From Nematostella vectensis (Eukaryota > Cnidaria > Anthozoa > Actiniaria > Edwardsiidae), in NCBI RefSeq assembly GCF_932526225.1, contig NC_064037.1, forward strand, positions 6,219,703-6,283,702: a stretch of DNA of 64,000 bases. Reading direction: 5' to 3'. Positions 13,298 through 26,800 of the stretch are shown one piece after another (the stretch's first letter is position 1; each line of letters starts with the position of its first letter). The notes under the pieces were generated by a model. It was not told the origin of the DNA and searched no databases. It worked only from the letters and a program-made list of their open reading frames with translations. Position numbers and translations under genes: made by a program.

Positions 13298-14260
13298 ATG
13301 GGAGTTGCGGTGCAGTCCAAGTTGTTGTCATTTCCGGAGACGAAATCTGGTACAGGACTAGAACCTAGTCTCCTACCAACCGGCTTTACGAGTCAAGGAA
13401 CGAGGCAACGGAAAGCACCGGGAGGTTGGTTGGTATTTATAGGGCGGTCGGAAGGTAGCTTGGCTTTAACGAGGATGTCGCGGAGGTTAGGTGAGCGGCG
13501 AAGGGCGACAAGAGGGGGCTCAGTGAAAACCTTATGGCATCGCTTAGACGAGAGTAGGAGGTTCAGGCCCGTACCCAGGATTTCTCATGGGGGGGGGGGG
13601 GGGTGCGAAATCCGAAAAAGTGGACCTAATTTTTCCGGGGAAGGGGAGTTCTTTAATAAAAATCTGAATACCCCCAAAAGAACAAAAAAAAAAAAAGGAT
13701 TTTTGTATTGCCACGGGATGTTTTGTCTACAAATAGCACGTCTATTGATAAGCGAATGTGGACCTTCGGCCTTTGTGGTAGTGGTGGGGGGGGGGGGGGG
13801 GGAGGGGGGTGCGTTCGGGCCTGAGGTTGTAATTTCTACGGATTATGTCGTTGATGTTAGGTAGTGTAGGTTTATAAGTAGTGACAAAGGGGATGCGACG
13901 GGACTTTTTGTGGTTGTTATTATTAGGGCGTAGGGCGTCAATGCGGGAAATGTTAGCAGCGCGTAGGATTTGTCTCTCGAGAAAAGCGGGTTTATAGCCA
14001 CGCTTGAGGAGGTAGTTGGCGAGTTTATTGCAGCGGTAATTAAAGCTTCCTTCTGTAGAACAAATGCGGCGAATACGGAGGGCGAGGCTATAGAGGATAG
14101 CCTTTTTGGTGTGATGAGGGTGGCAAGATGAAAAAAGAAGGTGTTGGTGTTGGTCAGTAGGTTTGGAGTAGAGGTCAGTTTCAAGGTTCAACGCACACCA
14201 GCAGATAAAGGCTGTCCGGTGGTTTCTTCCTACGTTTTTCTCTATAAAAGGCACTTTCAT
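13298..14260 (-). pseudogene. Penelope-like element fragment (C-terminal reverse transcriptase and linker), interrupted
   Basis: On the minus strand, from about 14190, the translation contains ETDLYSKPTDQHQHLL, SSCHPHHTKKAILYSLALR, CNKLANYLLKRGY and RQILRAANISR. These are typical of the thumb and C-terminal part of Penelope-like reverse transcriptases. Reading breaks at 13824 and resumes at 13562 with SSKRCHKVFTEPPLVAL, RRSPNLRDILVKAKLP and PPGAFRC, the conserved linker before the GIY-YIG endonuclease. The catalytic palm upstream and the endonuclease downstream are missing, so this is a dead fragment. The interrupting sequence is a nested element (separate entry). Confidence 0.85.
13563..13824. 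mobile_element. Nested inverted-repeat element inserted in the PLE fragment
   Basis: The termini are inverted: tcaggcccgtac on the left and cgttcgggcctga on the right. The interior has runs of about 14 and 20 G. The element is flanked by ggt on both sides (13560-13562 and 13825-13827), a 3-bp target duplication. Removing the element plus one ggt rejoins the PLE reading frame exactly (codons for NYNLL then LSSKRCHK), which proves the insertion boundaries. No transposase is present. Confidence 0.85.
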
Positions 14261-14400
14261 TCGATATTCTTTTCGTGACAGTCTTTCCTCTCACTAGACG
14301 TCTGGCGTCCAGAGTAACGGACCTTTACAAAGGGCAATGGAACAATACTGCACTCGAGAAAAAAAAGTAAGCAAATAAATTTTTTGCATCGATAAAAAAT

Positions 14401-15340
14401 ATGTCATTGTCCACATTTTTCTCACTTCTTTTTCATCCCTTTTTTCACAATTTTCTCTTCTCTTCTTTTCGCTCTCCGTTTAGTCTGCCTAGCTTTAAAC
14501 AATCACGACCACCTCTTTTCTATTTTAGTCCCCTACCTTTTGCGCTCGACCTTTTTTTTCCAGGTTTCCTGGTTATTTGGGTTGCGCGGGAAAGTAGAGC
14601 TGTAACAGGAATCGAAATATTGGGCGTGTTGGCAGATACAGAAGCATTAAAACAATACTGAAAGGCACAGTCACGCCTTTCTGCTAATTTCCCTGTAATT
14701 TTTGTCCTGGCTACGGCCCTGGTCTGCCTTTACCTAATTATAGGATCGAACAAATAAGCTAAGATCGTGTGCAAAATAACTATTATGCATTTTTGTGCCA
14801 GCAAAGTTTACTAGACATTTATAGCAAAAATTCGCCAGAATCACTGCTTTGTTTTTCAGATCGTGCACTTTCTCTCGGTACCATGTCTGCCTGTTTTATC
14901 GGCCAAATTTTCGTTGCTAAACCTCAAATTTGTGAGGGCAAACCCTGTGTTGTACATTAAAGACATTGTTATTATTACCTTATTTGTAATCATCATAGAT
15001 TGCTAGATAAAAACAAAATACTATACAGGTGCATTCCAATCTAAAGTAGAGAGAAAAACTCAATAGTGGCTCCAACTCTCACATTTCGGTGGATATCAGG
15101 CATTCCTTTGGTAGCCCTTCAATGGTTTAGTGTACTTTCAAGCTGAGACATGGTACAAAGGTTTTTCTGTGCAAAGGATTTTCTGCTGTTTCTGTGAAAC
15201 AGTGATGTACTATAAAAAAACAAATATTAAAACAAATGTTTTCTTTTATATTGTATGCAACTCCCTTGTTTTGCTCTTCCTACGCCCATGGCAATGCAAG
15301 TGTGTAAGAATATGAACGCCTAAATATCAGCTTTTTTTGT
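14401..15340. other. Intergenic, no gene seen
   Basis: This is low-complexity, T-rich sequence with a pyrimidine block near 14400-14570. The short open frames (14401-14661, 14769-14960, 15130-15315) show no domain. Confidence 0.5.
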
Positions 15341-15344
15341 TTCT

Positions 15345-15536
15345 TAAAGCCCTGTGCAAACTGCGCCAGCACCGGCCAGCATTGCTGGCGAATTCTTGCT
15401 CGACTGACCACAAGGAAAAGGAAATGTGAGAAAGTTCATTTCCCATTTTGACATTTTCTTTTTCCTACAGTCAGTCAAGAGAAAATTCGCCAGCAATGCT
15501 GGCAGGTGCTGGCGCAGTTTGCATTGGGCTTTAGCA
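15345..15536. mobile_element. Foldback element with roughly 60-bp inverted arms
   Basis: The left arm, from aagccctgtgcaaactgcgc, is matched in reverse complement by the right arm ending gcgcagtttgcattgggctt. Homology continues through 'gccagcattgctggcgaatt' for about 60 bp per arm. The spacer is about 70 bp. The two open frames covering it, on opposite strands, are consequences of the palindrome. Confidence 0.75.
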
Positions 15537-16314
15537 CGGAAGGTATGCACTGAGCACAGGAAAAGAAAGGCTAGAAGTAATATGCACTTGCGCGTCAGAG
15601 CAAAGCAGAACAACTAAAAGGGGTACTATATGATACCCAGGTCACAGCCAACAGTGCATGATGACGAAATTACCACACTACTATAGCAACGCGCTTGTTC
15701 CCAAGAGACGCAAGCGTGAAAAAGACCCCGATATTTTTCAGTCTACATCTCAGCGTGCTGTGCGTGGCGTGAATCGTGGCGTAATCGACTAAGACAGGCC
15801 TGGGATCCTGGTTATTGCCTCCCCACTTAATGCGCGGGTACCTCAGTCTTTTCTCAGTCTTTTGTACAGTTCGCTAGATAGCGGTGCTGGTGCCGAAAGT
15901 TTTAGCTGCCATATGGCGTTTCACAGTATGTCTGGAAGTATGGTCTATTTTTTTTCGTTTCATTTGATCTGAGGAGGTTCGATCCTCGAGCAATTGGCTC
16001 TACCTTTTTTTCTTTTTACTTATCATTACTTCATTCTTCTTATGGCTACATCATTTAGTCTTTCCATTTGTGTTCTCGGTTATATCCTAGTCGCTAGATA
16101 GGATTCACCAAATAATCGATTTATTCAGGTAACACTTGTAACAATATTAAAACCGCGCGTTCATGTTACAACAAAAAAACAAAAAACAATAGCAACACCA
16201 ACACCACCCTTCCCCTCCCGCCCGTCGCCCCTGGATGACGAGCGAAATTCGCAGATTGGTGAGAAAAGAGTCGGTTCAATTGAAAGCTAAGGTTTTCGGT
16301 AGATTACGTGACAA

Positions 16315-16516
16315 TATCCGATGATTTTTAACGGAAAACGCGAAAAATATTTCAAAATATTGAAAGCAGTGTGTCTATTGGAAGTTTCTTTAAGGATGTG
16401 ATTGGTAATTTAGAGCGGATGGCCTGTTAAATATCCCGGATTTTAATAGATTCTTTTGTCTTTTAACGGTTGAGGTTTCCGGTCGGAAGTAAACTGGTGA
16501 CAATGCGGCTTTAACG
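16315..16516. mobile_element. TTAA-type MITE, family C, 5'-truncated copy
   Basis: The right end (ggaagtaaactggtgacaat then gcggctttaa) and the interior (tttagagcggatggcc, tagattcttttgtctttt) match the complete copy at 59395-59650. The left terminal repeat is missing. The open frame at 16539-16748 begins just after it and has no recognised domain. Confidence 0.75.
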
Positions 16517-17548
16517 ACAGGGAGCTCACCTCTACGGTGTGAATAAAGTTAGAGTTTTTAGTGCGTGTGTGCGTTTTTGTCTGCTTTTTCGGCGCTCGGT
16601 GCTTTCTGGCGCTATTTCATTGGTTAGCGGTCGGACGGCCGTCTCGACTGCGAAATGGCTTCCGTGTCACGACATACCTAGTAAAAAGAGACAAGGGATG
16701 AAACTCTTTTTACCCGACCTAGAAAACACGCCAGAAAAATATCTTTAGCTCGAATTCATCAGCCCAAAATTCGTACAGCTATAGAAGAAAGATGTCTTTT
16801 TAATCTAGTGATGTTAACGGAGTATTTCTGTGTTTAGGCGTGGATAAATGATCGTTGATTTCTTAGGTTTTTATCTCAGTTATCTGGCCTCGGAAGTGGT
16901 TGCCGGGTTACCAAGTTGTTATACTGATAGCAACACGTGGCGGGCATCAAAGTCGTTATCTGGGCATTCTATCCGGAGAAATGAAACAAAATAAGACTCA
17001 AAAATCATATTTCAAGTTTTTATTTTATTTTAAGATAGCATATTTTTTCCATCAACATAGATTCTCCCTCCCCCAATACATCCCTTGGACTGACCATGTC
17101 GTAACTGGTAGCAGACAAGTTTTACATAGGAGGTCATTGTGCTAGTTTGTTTACGGCAAGTAGTTAAGAGTTTAAAGTCTAAAAAGGAATCCTTTTCCCT
17201 CTGATAGTCGAAAGCGGGTCAGATATATGCGCACGCATATTCCATAAAAAAAAACGACCGAACGGAGGTGGTGATGTTTTCTTTTTATTTAATTTATACC
17301 GGGAACATTTACAAACCGTGCAGCGCGTCGTCTGAAATGGAATGTCAATAAAGGACTTAAAGAAACGGTCCATTACACTGTTTTTTATTATGCGTGCAAA
17401 CATTGAAAACGCAGTAAAATTACTCAATCAAATATCCTGTTAAATGTATAAAAAGTAATAAACCTACTATTTTAACAGTTTATGGTCGTTAAGCTAAGCA
17501 GTTTTGCTAATTGCTGAGGATTTAGCGGGAAAGTCTTCCACATATGGG

Positions 17549-17605
17549 GTGGTGGCCTAGCGGTCCGCACAGCAGTGCATATAAATATGCGCATGCGCAT
17601 TAGAA
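17549..17605 (+). promoter_or_regulatory. Candidate CCDC62 core promoter: TATA-like box plus NRF1-type palindrome
   Basis: TATAAATA at 17580-17587 is followed directly by TGCGCATGCGCA at 17588-17599, which fits the NRF1 consensus YGCGCAYGCGCR exactly. The pair lies about 250 bp upstream of the first CCDC62 codon at 17841. A weaker NRF1-like site (tgcgcacgcata) lies near 17228. Promoter function is inferred from motif and position. Confidence 0.5.
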
Positions 17606-17840
17606 GGCGTCTTTCACGCGCGCGCGCCATTCGGCGTCTGTAGTAACGAACTTGCGACTAGTTCCCGTTCCGTTTATCATATCTCATGCGTTGAAGTTCG
17701 GTGAAATACTAATCCTGTCCTCATCTCAGCTGGGTTTCCGATGTCCGATTAATCTGGGCAAGCTCTGTAGAGGGATTTGAAGCGAAAATATCGCGTGGCA
17801 CTCTGATCGAAGGGACGAAGTTTACGTGTGAACTTTGAAA

Positions 17841-20800
17841 ATGGATCGATTCACAAGCGGTTTGCCAAACAAGGGATATAATCATGATCTAGGAGGACGA
17901 AAAAGGGTTCAACTACCAATGGAGCATAGTAAAGGTAATATCTAGGTCCATAAACCTTCATACTGTGTGGTTTACAACACATGAATGAGTCCCTAATTGC
18001 CCAAATCAACGCCGCAAGACAGACGGCTCAATAATAATAAACGTATATATTATTCTAAATGTTGTGACATTTTTCTTCTCAATACAGTGTTTACGTATTA
18101 ATTTTCCCCATGTGTGTTCTTTGATCTTAGCGATTGTGGTATCTTCATTAAAGATTTAAGAAGTTTTTGCTCTAAACTTTCGAGTGCTCGAACCAGCTTA
18201 TCTGATGGTGCGATGAAAAGTGGAAGATGATACCAGCAGAGTGATATTTGACAAGCTATCAATCACTTTTAATACCCGACAATTATTTTCCAATATTAAC
18301 AACCATGCATTGGTTCCCTATAGAGCTCTTTTTCAATTAATTTTAATCATTAACCCCCATTTAGGCCCAAAATAATAAAAGTAAATAATCAAGCAAGAAT
18401 ACTATAAAAAGCCCTTTCAAATGATCTTGGTATAAGTTGATTGTTATTGATTGTTGGAACTATTGTCAAGATCATTGAGTTTGGGCATGTTCAAAATGAG
18501 CATAGTAGCTGATGACAGGCACTGCAACATTTAAATTTTTTACCACAATACTGCCCTTCAAAAAGCAAATACCGCGTCTCTTTTGAAATACTGCATCACC
18601 ACATGTTTTTTGCTCTTTTACCACAATCTTGTACAAAAAAGGCCATTACCCCAAAACCCAGCGTCCCCCCAGATCTCAATGTTTGTATGCATAGTTGACA
18701 ATGAAAAGAAATTCTGAAAGAAAGTGATTGCAAGGTAGCCATTATTGCTACTGCGCACATTTCTTGTGAATGCCAATCGAAGGTCCCACAAGAATCTTAC
18801 ATCCCAAAAAAATCATTTATCGTTTAAAAAATGTCCAAAACCAGAAGTTAAAAGCAAACATTTGCACATCACATATCTTTGTTATACTTTTTTGGGGCTT
18901 TAAGCAACCTTTATTGGCATGAATTTCAAGGCTACACTATCTTTCCTCCACAGGAATATGCAATTCACTTACATTTCCCCTGTTCTCTTTTCCTCAGGCG
19001 TATCACCAGGAATACCATACAGCCACACAAACCCATACCATAGCACCCCAAAGTTTAAGGTATGTCTTGGTGTTTTTCTATTCTATTTCTTATTTGTCTA
19101 TTCTTTTTATTATTCCCTTTGCCATTGTCATGATGGTAATTTATGGTATTGTGTTATGATAATGATATCATAACACAATACCATAAATTACCATCATCAC
19201 TGCCATCATCATCATTTCTGTTATTATCATTGCTGTTATTTTTTAGGGTTCAGCGTTACCACCAGTATCATCATCTCAATCCTAACATCACCATAATCAC
19301 CACTACCAATGACCACCATCATGATTATTACTACCATCATCCACTACCATATTGGAAATCACGATTATCACTGTGCCACCCACATTACAACCATTTCAGT
19401 TATACTACCCTCCCAACAATCAAAATCAGCACTAATTTACATGATTTTTATTTATCAGCCAACATCACTATCTACAACAGTAGCATCTTCCACATTTAAG
19501 CCACGAACAACCAGCAGCAGCTATTATCCCCCGACGTCCATGGCTACGCTAAGAGCTAGCCGTAGTAAATCACCTGTCAGAAGCACTAGCCCTATTTTGG
19601 GAAGATCAAGCAGTCCTAGCCGACGGGGAGGCAGTCCTTCAAGAATCCTTAACTCTTCGCCTTTATCTCCCTCAAAGCAGGTACAATAATATGCCTATTC
19701 CAGTTCAGTGCAATAGGGGAGCTCTATGACTAAAAGCCTGTTTGAGTCTTTCAAACAAGTAAGCCAACATGAGCCTAATGAACCAGTAATGGAGTGTTTA
19801 TAAAATGCCCTGATGGGAGAGGTAAGATATTGAAGGGGATCTGAAAAATTACTTACAAACCAGTTATTCATGTGAGTCCAATGAAACAGTAAGCCACTTG
19901 AATCCAAAGATTTGTAAGGCATGTTAGTCTGGTAGACTAGTGAGTCAGACAAATCTTATCAACCAGGACCTCATGTAAGTCTAGTGAACCAGAAAGTCAC
20001 ATTTAAAGTTAAACATTGCAGCTTGCACAGTTTATCTAAAAAAAGAAAAAAAAACTTCTTCACTTTCCTCTTTTTCTAGAAAAAAGTAGTTGTTGGTTAT
20101 CCATACAACCAAAAGTTTTTATTTTTTTATTTTAGGTTGTTGATGGGGACAATGACACTGTTCAAAGACAAAGAAGAGAACTGCAACTGTTAATTGGAGA
20201 ACTTAAAGACAGAGACAGGTAAAGAAAAGATATCTATAAGCCTCTTTTATGGCGTTCTTGTTAGCTTGACATGGCACTGCCTACTGTGATCAAATGGCTA
20301 TTATTTCAAATTTAGCCCCCTAGCTAATATTTCAAGTTTGCATTTTAATAAAAAAAGAAGCGATGATATGTTTTACAAATCAAGGGAAATTTTCTCTGTT
20401 ATTAAGAGGATAATTAAAAAAGGAAATTGTATTGAAGTATCACTGGATTCCATGCGGTTGATCAGGCTTGTTGTTCTGTCCTCATCTAGTTCTTGTGGTT
20501 CACAGGGAATTGAATGACATGGTTCAAGCACATCAGAAACAGATAGTGGCGTGGGAAGATGACAGGCAACGGGTAACTTCACTTACTTTTTAATCTTTTG
20601 TAATTCTTGTGTCATTTTTTATCTAATATTTCAAAATGCATGGTACATGTAATTTTTCTTATTTTGCAGGTTTTCTCACTGGAAAAAAGATGTTCGAGAC
20701 TGGAAAGTAAGTTGAATAATCTTTTTTGATCTGTTTTGACTGGATATGCTTAATTAAGATACATACATACGATACATACAAGTCCCATGAGCATCCCTGG

Positions 20801-23800
20801 CACAAACAACCAGGGTTGCTGGCTCAGCAGGATTACAATTTTAGAACTTTTTAATTTGAGACTTGAACATGCAAATCAGAGATAAAAGCATTACATAACA
20901 AGGGTTTTTGAGTTGCTACAAACACATGCTGTTTACTGAAATAAAGCTTGTTGAAAGGTTGACACTGGGTTAACCATGCCTCCGACAGAGTATTGTCATT
21001 GATAATAACCCTTTTTCATAGGTGAACTGAAAGGAAAAGCAGAACAAGTCAAATCTCTTCATAGCAGGTTGGTTTTACTTTCGTTTTATTTTCTAGTATG
21101 TAGTGAAAGGTTTTCTATGAAAAAAGATTTCCTGTTTTGGCCAGCATATGATAAATTCTACATCTGTGTTCATTTCTCTCTTGCCACTTCTGCCTTCTAA
21201 AGAACAAAAAAATTATGTGTATTTTTGTCTGTCAGCTCTTTCTTAAAATATGTAATCCTCTCCCTCAAAAGATACATTTAGTGCCTTGTTTTTCATTCTT
21301 TTACTAGATTTTCCCTTTGCTAATTTGGAGTTTGATAGAAGGATTTTGATTGCTTTTAGGTTAAAAGCTGCTGAGTCTGAAGAGCAAAGTAAAATCAAGG
21401 AGCTGGAAGAAGCACAGGTACCATACTCATAAAAAAACACTAAACAATTAGCCCAGCTTATTTGCACAATTTTTTTTTCTACAAAGGAGCTTACATTTTT
21501 TGTTTGAATAACCCTCTCTCTGACAGCCGCCATTTTGTCATCCTAGCAAAGTATCAAGTGTGAAAAAGCATCTAATTCCTAGGCTAATTTGGGGCAAATG
21601 CAATATATTTTTTGACTTTGGTAAATAAAGTATTAAACTTTGTTTTTGGTTATTTTGAGATTTTTGCACAATACTCGCTTTCCAATGTAATAAGCATACA
21701 TTAACAAAGGCGTGGCTGACAAGGGGTCTTAATGGTCACGGTAAGTGTCACGGTATACCATGAAATCTGTAAAACTCATGTCGCATATAATTCTAAGATA
21801 ACATCCCTACTGTACACTGCACGTCTAGGTTCAGTTGCACCAATTCTCTGAGCAGGCAAACACATCACTGCACCAAGTCCAGGATCTGGAGGTACTAGCA
21901 CTGCACATGTTGTAAAGTGGGTCAAGAGAGCAAGTGTGGGAGGCAGGGGGTGGAGAATGGAGAGGGGACAGGGTGAGGGGGGGTGGGGTATGGAGAGGGG
22001 ACAGGGTGGGGGGTGGTGGGGTATGGAGAGGGGACAGGGTGGGGGTGGTGGGGTATGGAGAGGGGACAGGGTGGGGGGTGGTGGAGAATGGAGAGGGGAC
22101 AGGGTGAGGGGGGGTGGGGTATGGAGAGGGGACAGGGTGAGGAAGGGTGGGGTATGGAGAGGGGACAGGGTGAGGAAGGGTGGGGTATGGAGAGGGGACA
22201 GGGTGGGGGGTGGTGGGGTATGGAGAGGGGACAGGGTGGGGGTGGTGGGGTATGGAGAGGGGACAGGGTGGGGGGTGGTGGAGAATGGAGAGGGGACAGG
22301 GTGAGGGGGGGTGGGGTATGGAGAGGGGACAGGGTGAGGAGGGGTGGGGTATGGAGAGGGGACAGGGTGGGGGGTGGTGGGGTATGGAGAGGGGACAGGG
22401 TGGGGGTGGTGGGGTATGGAGAGGGGACAGGGTGAGGGGTGGTGGGGTATGGAGAGGGGACAGGGTGGGGGGTGGTGGGGTATGGAGAGGGGACAGGGTG
22501 GGGGGTGGTGGGGTATGGAGAGGGGACAGGGTGGGGGGTTGTGGGGTATGGAGAGGGGACAGGGTGGGGGGTTGTGGGGTATGGAGAGGGGACAGGATAA
22601 GAACGATTTAGGCTACTAGACTAAACACTTGAAAAAAAAAAGTGAAATATTTTCAACCTTGGAAAAAAATATCCATTCACAAAAGAAATGGCTTGTACTG
22701 GAGTCAGCATGTGTTTTTTTGTCTGCTACTGTATTAAGAAAACTATTTGACTTGCACATTGCCTTGCTTGATATATCTCTTTTCAATGTTAGTTGCCTTT
22801 TTATGTTGCAGGAGAAAAATAACAGTTTAACAAATACCATGCGAGAACTTTCAAACACCATAGGTCAGCTACAGGCTAAAGAGCAAGAACTTTCAACTAG
22901 ACTGAAATTAAAGGTTGGTTTTTATGACAATTATGTATACCTGCTAATGACATATAACTAAGACATATTGCAAATGTTTCTTTTTAGGACAATGACATTA
23001 TGGAAGCTAATGTCAGATTAGGAGAGATGCAGCAGAAGATAAGGAGACTAGAAGCTCTATGTCAGGTAAAGTATGATTTTCCCCAAATCAAGAATATTCA
23101 GTACAAATGACAGTTAACCTAATATCCTCAGTGTCACTAGTGCCCATGGATGCTTTCACTGTAAAACAGCTGTGATGCATAAAACTATTCTGCAGATACT
23201 CAAAAGTAAATTATGATACTTTAAACTATGCAATTGTATTATATGTAACATCTGTAGGACTTCAAGAAAGAACACAGCTCATTGAAGAATGAGAGAGACC
23301 ACTGGAAAGATCAAGCCCTTGCCAACAAAAATGAGATAGAAAAACTGAGAGGTAAACTAGAATGCTGTTTCGGGTTTATTATTGTCATTTCCTAGAGGGA
23401 GAGTTTAAGAGTGTTAAATATCTTTGAGAAGGTGTTAATTTGATTTAAAGTTAGATTATTCACATCTCTTTGAATGACAATCAATCCCTCCATTGTCCCT
23501 TGCCACAATTCCAGATGGTTCATCTTTGAAAATTTATGGGCTTGGTTATCTTACTCGTTAAAAGCGAGGTATTTATTGCAATGCTGTTTTATGTTCTAGG
23601 AGATATCAGCAAACAGTTCAGTGATGCAGATGAGATTCAATCAGAATTAGGAAAGGTATGTTTCCAAATTGTAAAGTTATTGTCAAAATTGTTCCCTTAC
23701 GAATAACACACAAACCTTTCTTTGTTTTCTCCACAGACAAAGCAAGAAATGTTAGCTTTACAGAAAGAACTTTTCTTATCTGGTGTGTAAAATTTGTTTT

Positions 23801-26800
23801 ATCTACAGATTTAATTTTGCTGGCCTAGATTTTTGTTCTAATTTTGTACCTTTTTGTATCTATTTAAGGCGAGAGAGAGAAAAGAAAGGACCAGTTACTG
23901 GACCTGCAGAAATCCAAGCAAGAAAGAACAGATTCTGAGCTTCAAAGTCTGAGACAGGTTAGATAATTGGGTTTACAGCTGGTCTATCCAATTATTCATC
24001 TTTTTTACTTTGTTTTAAAGCATTTTACCCATTCAAAGTAAGTTTTCTGTATAATGATGAAATGTTCCCACTTTAAAGAGTACCTATTAGTGACAACTCT
24101 AAATTTTTAATTGTCCTGATTGACCTTGATGAAACTTGATTTTGCAATACTCAATTGAACATCATCCTCAATTATGTGGTAAATTCTTTCGCAATCCTTT
24201 TTGAGAAAAAAGCAGCCACTAAGCAACATTTAATTGTTTTAGATTTGTGAGAGACAACAGCGAGATATCTCTTATATGCAAATGCAGCTTCAAAACAACC
24301 ATGACATGTTTAAAGCTGACAGCGATGCTGATGCTGGTTACCAAGACAAACCCATGAATGGTTACTATGGTGACCAGACAAGTTATCCACCAAATTCCGA
24401 CTTTGATAACCAGGTATGTGATGGTGTTATGATTTTCATAGGCTTGTGGTTTTGTTCTTTAACTTTGTCTAGATTTAATAAAGGAGATGGTGATGATGAT
24501 GAGGTTGAAACTTTCTGACAGCTGTGTTAGTAAAAATTATGTTTCAATATATAAATTAATGGTTGCATTGATGCTAATGATAATATTGATATTTGTTGGT
24601 TGAGATAGACAATAGATATTGATAATGTATGAGCACTTGTTATTGTTGGTAGCATTGAAGATATGGTACATGGATTAGTTGGTTTGAATTATTACTCAGT
24701 CATCTACAAAAATTATTCTTTCAGGATGTTGTCTCTACCAAATCACTGGATTTTGATGGTAAGTGTTCAATTTTTTTTAAATTCCTCCTTTGTTTCAATT
24801 GATGTAATTACAATATTTCTTTTGCATTGATAAGGTACAATTTTTAGGTGCTTTATTGTGTAACTAGCTACATTTTGTTAGTTGCAAAGAACATAAGCTT
24901 GGGGTTGGCTTTGTATCAGACTATTGTCACATACACTTACAATATAGCTGGTGATCCCATGTGCTAATGCAACCCACCAGTTCATTAATAATTATTCTAA
25001 TCTTTGTCTTTGTCTTGTAAACCAAGAGACCTCCATTTAAAAGTGTTTTTTTATTGTGGCATTTGGGACATGACGGAAAAACCTGGGAAACGCGCAATTC
25101 CAGATAGAGAGAGGGAAAAAGATTTCTTACAATGGCTATAGGTTCCTTGTATTACAGAGTGATTTTCAAAACACAGATAACGTGAGGCAGAAGTGCACAT
25201 AACCAGTTTTTGGCTTTTTAAGATAATTTTTCCTTGATCATCATTGCCCTGTGTATCAGTTCAGGGACAAAAAGCTCAAATTTCAATGACACTTTACAAA
25301 AAGTAGCATCAATTTAAAAAAAAGGTCGCACTTGATATTTTGTTTGCTATAAGTTACTAAGTCTCAGAGAAATTATTCTCTTATTCGATGTGAAGTGGGC
25401 TTATTTGAAGCGTCACATCATGTTTTTCCGTCATGTCGGCATTTGGACAATTCTGGTTTAGCTGCTAACTTTAAGCCAAGATTAATACAAATTTAAAGTT
25501 CTCTTTTGTTTTCATTGTGTATCCCTTTAGGTAACCTTTCTTGCATGTACTCAGCAGATAATGATGACTATTCGCCATCTTCATACAAGCCTGATCGACT
25601 TTTAAACCTAAGTGTGCCTAATGATTATGATGACGACTTCAATACTTACCTCACAGGTGACGACTGCATGTGTCGGCACTGCACTGATTAACTAACTGAT
25701 TTTAATGCACTACTAACATCACAAAATCATGATTTTTATAATGATATCTTTCTATTACATTTTTAAGCTAGAGCATAATATAGACTGCTAGCCACCCCTT
25801 CTTTGGCAAACATCGGTGAAACCCAATGTTTGTAAGCACCAGAGAAGTGCTGAAGGCCCAGCAGTGCCATGAAGGCACAAGCAAGGTCCAAAGCTGCCTA
25901 GAAGGGATGGCTAGCAGTCTACAGCATAATACAGCTTTTTAACAATCTCTGATTGATAACAGTACAGCTTTATTAAAGATTGTGTTACATCGTCTGTTGA
26001 GAATTCCAATTTTCAATACTGTTGCTATGAGTTCAGGATCAAACAAGGTCATGCTTTTGACTCTGTGTTCCAGGCCCAACTGGGGAAACACCTGCACCAA
26101 ACTTTGCCGCCCTTGGCAGTGACTTTGGCGAGGACTTGGAAAGCATATCCCAAGATACAATTCCGAATGTACCCCAAGTGACAGACAGACAGTTCCCCAT
26201 GAGTTCTATCAGCGAACCATTTCCAAGCTCTCGTGCCCAGACTTTCTATGATGGCCCAATTACAAAGTCAGACACCTACCCACCTATTGCCGGCCTGTCA
26301 TTGTCGGGAGGCGTCCGTCCCGAAGCAGACACCAGTGGAAGTTACCTGCAGTATCCTAGCAGTGTAGGCATGACCAGGCCTGTTAATGGGTACAATCCAT
26401 ATACGACTGCAGTATCACAAGCACCTGTGAGTATTATAAATGGTTGCAAATCTTGTATCTTTGTGTATATTGCCTGCAGAGTCCAGTACCTGTTTTTTGG
26501 TGGATCATATTCTTGGTTTACAAAAACACAATTAATATATCTGTATTTTGATTAATTTGCCTGCACATCACATACAGCTAACTTCCTTTCAGTCTTTAAG
26601 TAGTGACAGAGTTTTAGGCACAGGGGGGGGGGGATCGTCCCACTAGATTAGAAAATCTGTTCAAATGAATGAAAATTGAGTACCACTGTGAGCTATGACT
26701 ATTTACCAAAGAGAAAATGTTCTGCTAAATGGGTAAGGAAACTCGCCCACTCAAAATGCTGGCCATGGACCAGAGGTTTAAAACATACTGTGTGAGTTGT

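Noticed and set aside
13298-13864. 188-codon plus-strand open frame
   Set aside because: It runs antisense through the PLE linker and the nested poly-G element; the minus-strand frame has the recognisable protein.
17549-17605. Possible tRNA gene (tggcctagcggt resembles an A box)
   Set aside because: No B box of the GGTTCGA type and no acceptor or anticodon stem pairing within the next 80 bases.
21936-22619. Gly/Trp/Glu/Arg-rich open frames
   Set aside because: Artefacts of the 32-33-bp G-rich minisatellite in a CCDC62 intron.
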